Of a DNA stretch of 64,000 nucleotides, positions 63,278 to 64,000 are shown one piece after another (position 1 is the first letter of the stretch; every line of letters begins with the position of its first letter). The notes under the pieces are model-generated. The model saw nothing but the letters and a program-made list of their open reading frames with translations, did no database searches and was not told where the DNA came from. This DNA comes from an uncultured Lachnospiraceae bacterium. Lineage in GTDB: Bacteria > Bacillota > Clostridia > Lachnospirales > Lachnospiraceae. The translations under genes and the position numbers were made by a program. The DNA lies in assembly GCA_910585075.1 (NCBI GenBank), contig CAJUED010000004.1:1-64000 (forward strand). Reading direction: 5' to 3'.

Positions 63278-64000
63278 ATGAAACAGTATGTATTTGGAGT
63301 GGATATTGGAGGAACTACGGTTAAACTGGGCTTTTTTGATGTGGAGGGAAATCTTCTTGACAAGTGGGAAATCCCGACAAGAACGGAAGATAACGGAAGT
63401 AACATTCTTCCCGATATTGCTAAAAGCATTCAGGAAAAAATCGAAGAAAAACAGATTGCCCTTGCAGATGTGGCAGGCGTGGGCGTAGGGGCTCCCGGCC
63501 CTATTGACAGTGAAGGTGTGGTGCACAAGGCTGTCAATTTAGGATGGGGAATCTTCAGTATTAAAGATACTCTTGAGGATATTTTACATGTGCCGGTTAT
63601 GGCGGGAAATGACGCCAATGTGGCGGCCCTTGGTGAAATGTGGAAGGGCGGCGGCCAGGGAAGCAAAAACCTGATTGTTGTAACCCTTGGTACAGGTGTC
63701 GGCGGCGGCATTATTGTGGAAGGCAAGGTACTGACAGGCGCCATTGGCGCAGGCGGTGAAATCGGACATATCCATGTGGAGGATGTGGAGGACGAGTGCT
63801 GTGGGTGCGGTAATAAGGGATGTCTTGAGCAGTACGCGTCCGCAACGGGAATTACAAGGCTGGCAGTAAGAAAACTAGTCGAAAGTGATAAGGAAAGCGT
63901 GCTCCGTAAAGGCGAGGTCAGTGCAAAGACAGTCTTTGACGCGGTGAAGGAAAACGACGCTCTTGCCATTGAGGTGGCGCAGGAGTTCGGAAGATATTTA
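63278..64000 (+). CDS. glcK: ROK-family glucokinase, 5' part
   Basis: The first 241 residues; the frame runs off the window. VFGVDIGGTTVKLGFFD (phosphate loop), GVGVGAPGPID, AGNDANVAALGE and the ROK zinc motif CCGCGNKGCLEQYAS are present. It phosphorylates glucose, for example that released by mannosyl-glucose phosphorylase. GAGAGGG precedes the ATG by 6 nt. Confidence 0.94.
   Translation, partial: MKQYVFGVDIGGTTVKLGFFDVEGNLLDKWEIPTRTEDNGSNILPDIAKSIQEKIEEKQIALADVAGVGVGAPGPIDSEGVVHKAVNLGWGIFSIKDTLEDILHVPVMAGNDANVAALGEMWKGGGQGSKNLIVVTLGTGVGGGIIVEGKVLTGAIGAGGEIGHIHVEDVEDECCGCGNKGCLEQYASATGITRLAVRKLVESDKESVLRKGEVSAKTVFDAVKENDALAIEVAQEFGRYL

Overview
The window reads as a chromosomal segment of a strictly anaerobic, spore-forming Firmicute, most likely a gut Lachnospiraceae (Clostridium cluster XIVa). 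Pointers are GGAGG ribosome sites with occasional TTG/GTG starts, a split transketolase, the HrcA/CIRCE heat-shock operon, HPr kinase, a spore maturation protein (SpmB), methionine aminopeptidase with a SEC-C zinc knuckle, DUF6465 and DUF1846 proteins, and a beta-mannan phosphorolysis cluster of the type known from Roseburia. These are family-level inferences; no database search was possible.

Layout. 1-8.9 kb: end of class II galT, a B12-binding radical SAM protein, an spmB without spmA next to it, a BlaI/M56 regulator-sensor pair behind a 21-bp palindromic operator, and a DUF885 metallopeptidase on the minus strand. 9.1-14.3 kb: a strong promoter, a long leader, a carbohydrate ABC importer (binding protein, two permeases, no ATPase), a metallo-beta-lactamase-fold hydrolase and an MgtC-like protein. 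14.4-17.9 kb: split transketolase, ribulose-phosphate epimerase and methionine aminopeptidase. 18.1-24.9 kb: glycerol catabolism (GlpA-like dehydrogenase, FAD/NAD oxidoreductase with fused DUF1667, GlpK), a NUDIX hydrolase and a LacI regulator. 25.2-31.3 kb: an AT-richer accessory island with a truncated restriction-modification gene, a ribbon-helix-helix + DUF1016 nuclease pair, an IS256-family element and an AAA-PD-(D/E)XK protein. 31.6-38.7 kb: the mannan cluster: AraC regulator, divergent cellobiose/mannobiose 2-epimerase, two GH130 phosphorylases, and one reading frame joining a mannan-type acetylesterase to mannose-6-phosphate isomerase. 38.9-42.5 kb: aminotransferase, patatin, UppP and a DUF6465 protein. 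42.6-47.9 kb: hrcA-grpE-dnaK and dnaJ. 48-64 kb: alpha-galactosidase AgaA, a 35-residue membrane peptide gene, VanW, a PurM-fold protein, Lrp + aminotransferase, DUF1846, FtsH, UvrC, HprK and the start of a ROK glucokinase.

How it fits together. The mannan genes make a complete intracellular route: deacetylation, epimerisation of mannobiose to mannosyl-glucose, phosphorolysis to mannose-1-phosphate and glucose, and isomerisation of mannose-6-phosphate. The endo-mannanase, phosphomannomutase and a dedicated transporter are not in this stretch. Alpha-galactosidase (galactomannan side chains), galT and glucokinase supply neighbouring steps, and HprK would set the hierarchy of sugar use.

The most unusual non-coding signal is a pair of intergenic palindromic elements (3359-3497 and 55845-56013). 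They are in opposite orientation, share a 93-nt core, and are capped by outer arms that differ between copies yet are perfectly self-complementary in each copy. Three further small families of intergenic repeats lie around the glp genes, the Lrp gene, the LacI gene and glcK.
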